The translations under genes were made by a program, and so were the position numbers. Shown one piece after another: positions 62,269 through 64,000 of a DNA stretch of 64,000 nt. The DNA is taken from assembly GCF_008974225.1 (NCBI RefSeq), contig NZ_BKZR01000007.1, positions 39,161 through 103,160 of the forward strand, written 5' to 3'. Within the stretch, counting starts at the first letter, position 1. Each line of letters opens with the position of its first letter. Under the pieces are notes generated by a model that saw nothing but the letters and a program-made list of their open reading frames with translations, was not told the DNA's origin and ran no database searches. This DNA comes from Weizmannia acidilactici (lineage in GTDB: Bacteria > Bacillota > Bacilli > Bacillales > Bacillaceae_C).

Positions 62269-63108
62269 ATGTCTAAACGAAAAAGAATAGCTAAAGAAGA
62301 GCAATGGATTCGTGAAGGGCGAGGTTCTGGTCGAGGTGCTAATTATAAGCCTTGGTTAACAATTCAAGACGTTCCATCATCAGGAAGGGTATCAAGAATA
62401 AAAGGAAATAAAATAAATAGGCAACACGAAATGTTTTCGGACTTAGAAAGAAACTATTTTTATATTTCTGAATTTTATGACTGCGTAGTTGATATTCGAG
62501 AACAATTTCCATTGTTGCCTAAATCAGAAACAATTGTTATTGCCAACGAATTAGGTATTAAACATCCTACAAATCCAAAAACGAATGAACCAGTCGTAAT
62601 GACTACTGATTTTTTATTAACAATAGAAAAAGATAATCGATTTATTGATGTTGCAAGAACGATAAAAATGAAAGATGAGCTATTGAAGGAGCGAGTTATT
62701 GAAAAATTTGAAATTGAAAGAGTTTATTGGGAGAGAAGGGGTATTGAATGGGGGATTGTAACGGAAGAAGAGATTCCAAAAGCTATAGCAAGGAATATTA
62801 GCTACATCCATAATTATTATGATTTAACACAGTTTGATGCCTTTCGAAATATGAATGATTCTCAAATTGAAGATTTTGCGATTGCATTTTTACAACGAAT
62901 TATACAAGGAGACTATAGTGTAAGAGAAACAGCATTTTTATTTGATAAAGATATGCATTTACCATTGGGTAGTGGTTTAACCCTATTTTATCATTTAATT
63001 GTACAGAAAATTCTGATAATAGACATAATAGAACCTATAAATATTGATGAACCACTTGTTATTCAGTCAATTGATGAAGACAAGATGAAGAAGGTGAGGT
63101 ACGGATGA
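62269..63108 (+). CDS. tnsA: Tn7-like transposase subunit TnsA (endonuclease)
   Basis: The restriction-enzyme-like endonuclease that cuts the 5' ends of a Tn7-type element and works with TnsB. The 279-residue protein has an N-terminal catalytic domain with the FSDLERNYFYISEFYDCVVD stretch (Glu and start of the metal site) leading to DIREQFPLLPKSE (Asp and Gln). MTTDFLLTIEK follows, and then the VARTIK motif and the C-terminal winged-helix domain (EKFEIERVYWERRGIEWGIV). ATG 62269 follows AAAGGGGTG. Composition is AT-rich, unlike nrdJ just upstream, which supports transfer. It overlaps tnsB by ATGA. Confidence 0.93.
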   Translation: MSKRKRIAKEEQWIREGRGSGRGANYKPWLTIQDVPSSGRVSRIKGNKINRQHEMFSDLERNYFYISEFYDCVVDIREQFPLLPKSETIVIANELGIKHPTNPKTNEPVVMTTDFLLTIEKDNRFIDVARTIKMKDELLKERVIEKFEIERVYWERRGIEWGIVTEEEIPKAIARNISYIHNYYDLTQFDAFRNMNDSQIEDFAIAFLQRIIQGDYSVRETAFLFDKDMHLPLGSGLTLFYHLIVQKILIIDIIEPINIDEPLVIQSIDEDKMKKVRYG

Positions 63109-64000
63109 TTTATATTAATCAAGTTTTTCAATTAACGGAAGATTTAACTCGAATTCGTATTGTAGAAATTGATGAACCTTATGTATATGTAGTCATTATT
63201 GATGCTAATACATCTATGCCTCAAAAAGAATTGTATTCAACGTTAATAACAGATATAGAGCAAAAAAAGTTGATTCCAATTGCAGATCCTTTTTCCCGTG
63301 TTGTTGTAGAAAAAGAATTAACAAAAACCCAAATTGAAAAGAGGGACAAGGATTGGGATATTTATTCAGAATTACTTGTTAAAGGATATAAAAACCTTAC
63401 TTCAAAGGAATGGTAGAGAAACAAAAATTAAAGAAATTGCAGAAGAACTTCATGTTACTCCAACAAAAATTAAAAAGTTACTTAGCAGTTATTGGCAACG
63501 AGGAATGAATAAAAATGCAATGTTGCCAGATTATTCAAAATCTGGTGGTAAAGGGAAAATAAAAACGCTCTCTAATGAAAAAGTTGGACGTCCACGTAGA
63601 GTAACTATTGATGGAGAATATCGGAGTGGTATTAATATAACGGATGAAGTGAAAGTTCAATTTGAACATGCTATCAATAAATATTATCGTAAATCCAATA
63701 ACTATACATTAAGAGATGTATATCATTTCGTATTACGTGACTTTTATTCTGATCGTATCAAAGTAAATGGGGAATATCAGTATCGTATTTGGGATGCAGA
63801 TCGAATTCCTTCATATGATCAATTGATCAATTTTACTATTGGTTTAAGAAGTTCGAAGACCCAAAAAAAAGATATGCAGTTTAGAAAAAGTGTTAAAGAA
63901 TATGAATTAAAGCATCGTCCTCTTTTAAGTAATTCCAAAGTTGAAACAAATGGACCAGGAACTCGTTTCCAAATTGATGCAACCATTGCGGATGTGTTTA
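63105..64000 (+). CDS. tnsB: Tn7-like transposase TnsB, N-terminal part, frameshifted and cut by window end
   Basis: The DDE integrase-fold transposase of the element. The frame from 63105 (MIYINQVFQLTEDLTRIRIV) runs through the N-terminal domain and stops at 63416. The match continues in the +1 frame from about 63385: DIKTLLQRNGRETKIKEIAE (helix-turn-helix region), then VGRPRRVTIDGEYRSGINIT, and the start of the catalytic core TRFQIDATIADVF with the first Asp just before the window edge. One extra G in AAAGG at 63381-63385 explains the shift. The second frame stays open for over 600 bases, so the lesion is recent, a read error, or possibly a programmed +1 shift. Confidence 0.88.

Noticed and set aside
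1..64000. tRNA or rRNA genes
   Set aside because: I looked for tRNA T-loop/anticodon patterns and rRNA motifs in the intergenic stretches and saw none. A covariance scan would be needed to be sure.

Overview
This window reads as a chromosomal segment of a low-to-mid GC Bacillaceae bacterium. Gene content and order follow the Bacillus subtilis yqe-yqf-yqg-yqh region closely: prmA, rsmE, mtaB, rpsU, yqeY, yqfC, yqfD, phoH, pgpH, ybeY, dgkA, cdd, era, recO, ccpN, yqfL, dnaG, rpoD, cccA, trmK, ispH, cshB, nfo, zur, ispG, sodA, pbpA, rpmG, the yqgP-glcK block, comG, the gcv operon and lipM. The codon style, the class II (B12-dependent) ribonucleotide reductase and an acyP-deoC context would suit a Heyndrickxia (Bacillus) coagulans-like species. 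That species call is an inference, not a search result.

Layout. 1-3.7 kb: translation and tRNA modification genes plus deoC. 3.7-5.0 kb: a reverse-strand Na/Pi-type transporter and acylphosphatase. 5.2-20.1 kb: a long forward run for ribosome, sporulation, c-di-AMP turnover, cell-wall lipid, GTPase, repair, gluconeogenesis control, replication primer and the main sigma factor. The c-di-AMP phosphodiesterase gene pgpH is broken into three frames. 20-34.5 kb: cytochrome c550, tRNA methylation, isoprenoid genes, an RNA helicase, endonuclease IV, a CwlO-like wall hydrolase, and a zinc uptake operon (znuC-znuB-zur) with a clear Zur operator. 34.8-45.6 kb: sodA, a transporter, PBP2, rpmG, a rhomboid protease, glucokinase, a decayed LTA-synthase remnant and small membrane proteins. 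45.7-50.5 kb: the comG competence pilus operon with a K-box. 50.5-58.8 kb: yqhGH, a tandem glycine riboswitch controlling gcvT-gcvPA-gcvPB, and lipoate synthesis (lipM).

The right-hand end is the unusual part. nrdJ has two NrdR boxes in its promoter region and is interrupted inside its codons for a conserved glycine-serine-arginine motif by a 390-bp group I intron. The intron has visible P1, P4, P7, P9 and P10 pairings and no homing endonuclease gene. Removing it restores one continuous 848-residue reductase. About 19 bp after the nrdJ stop codon the sequence changes abruptly to AT-rich DNA that starts with a TGT-type end and four tandem 20-bp repeats. A strong terminator hairpin, tnsA and a frameshifted tnsB follow. 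This is the right end of a Tn7-like transposon in the same orientation that Tn7 takes beside glmS, which suggests that the 3' end of nrdJ is its attachment site. The rest of the element (tnsC, a tniQ/tnsD-type targeting gene, cargo and left end) lies beyond the window.
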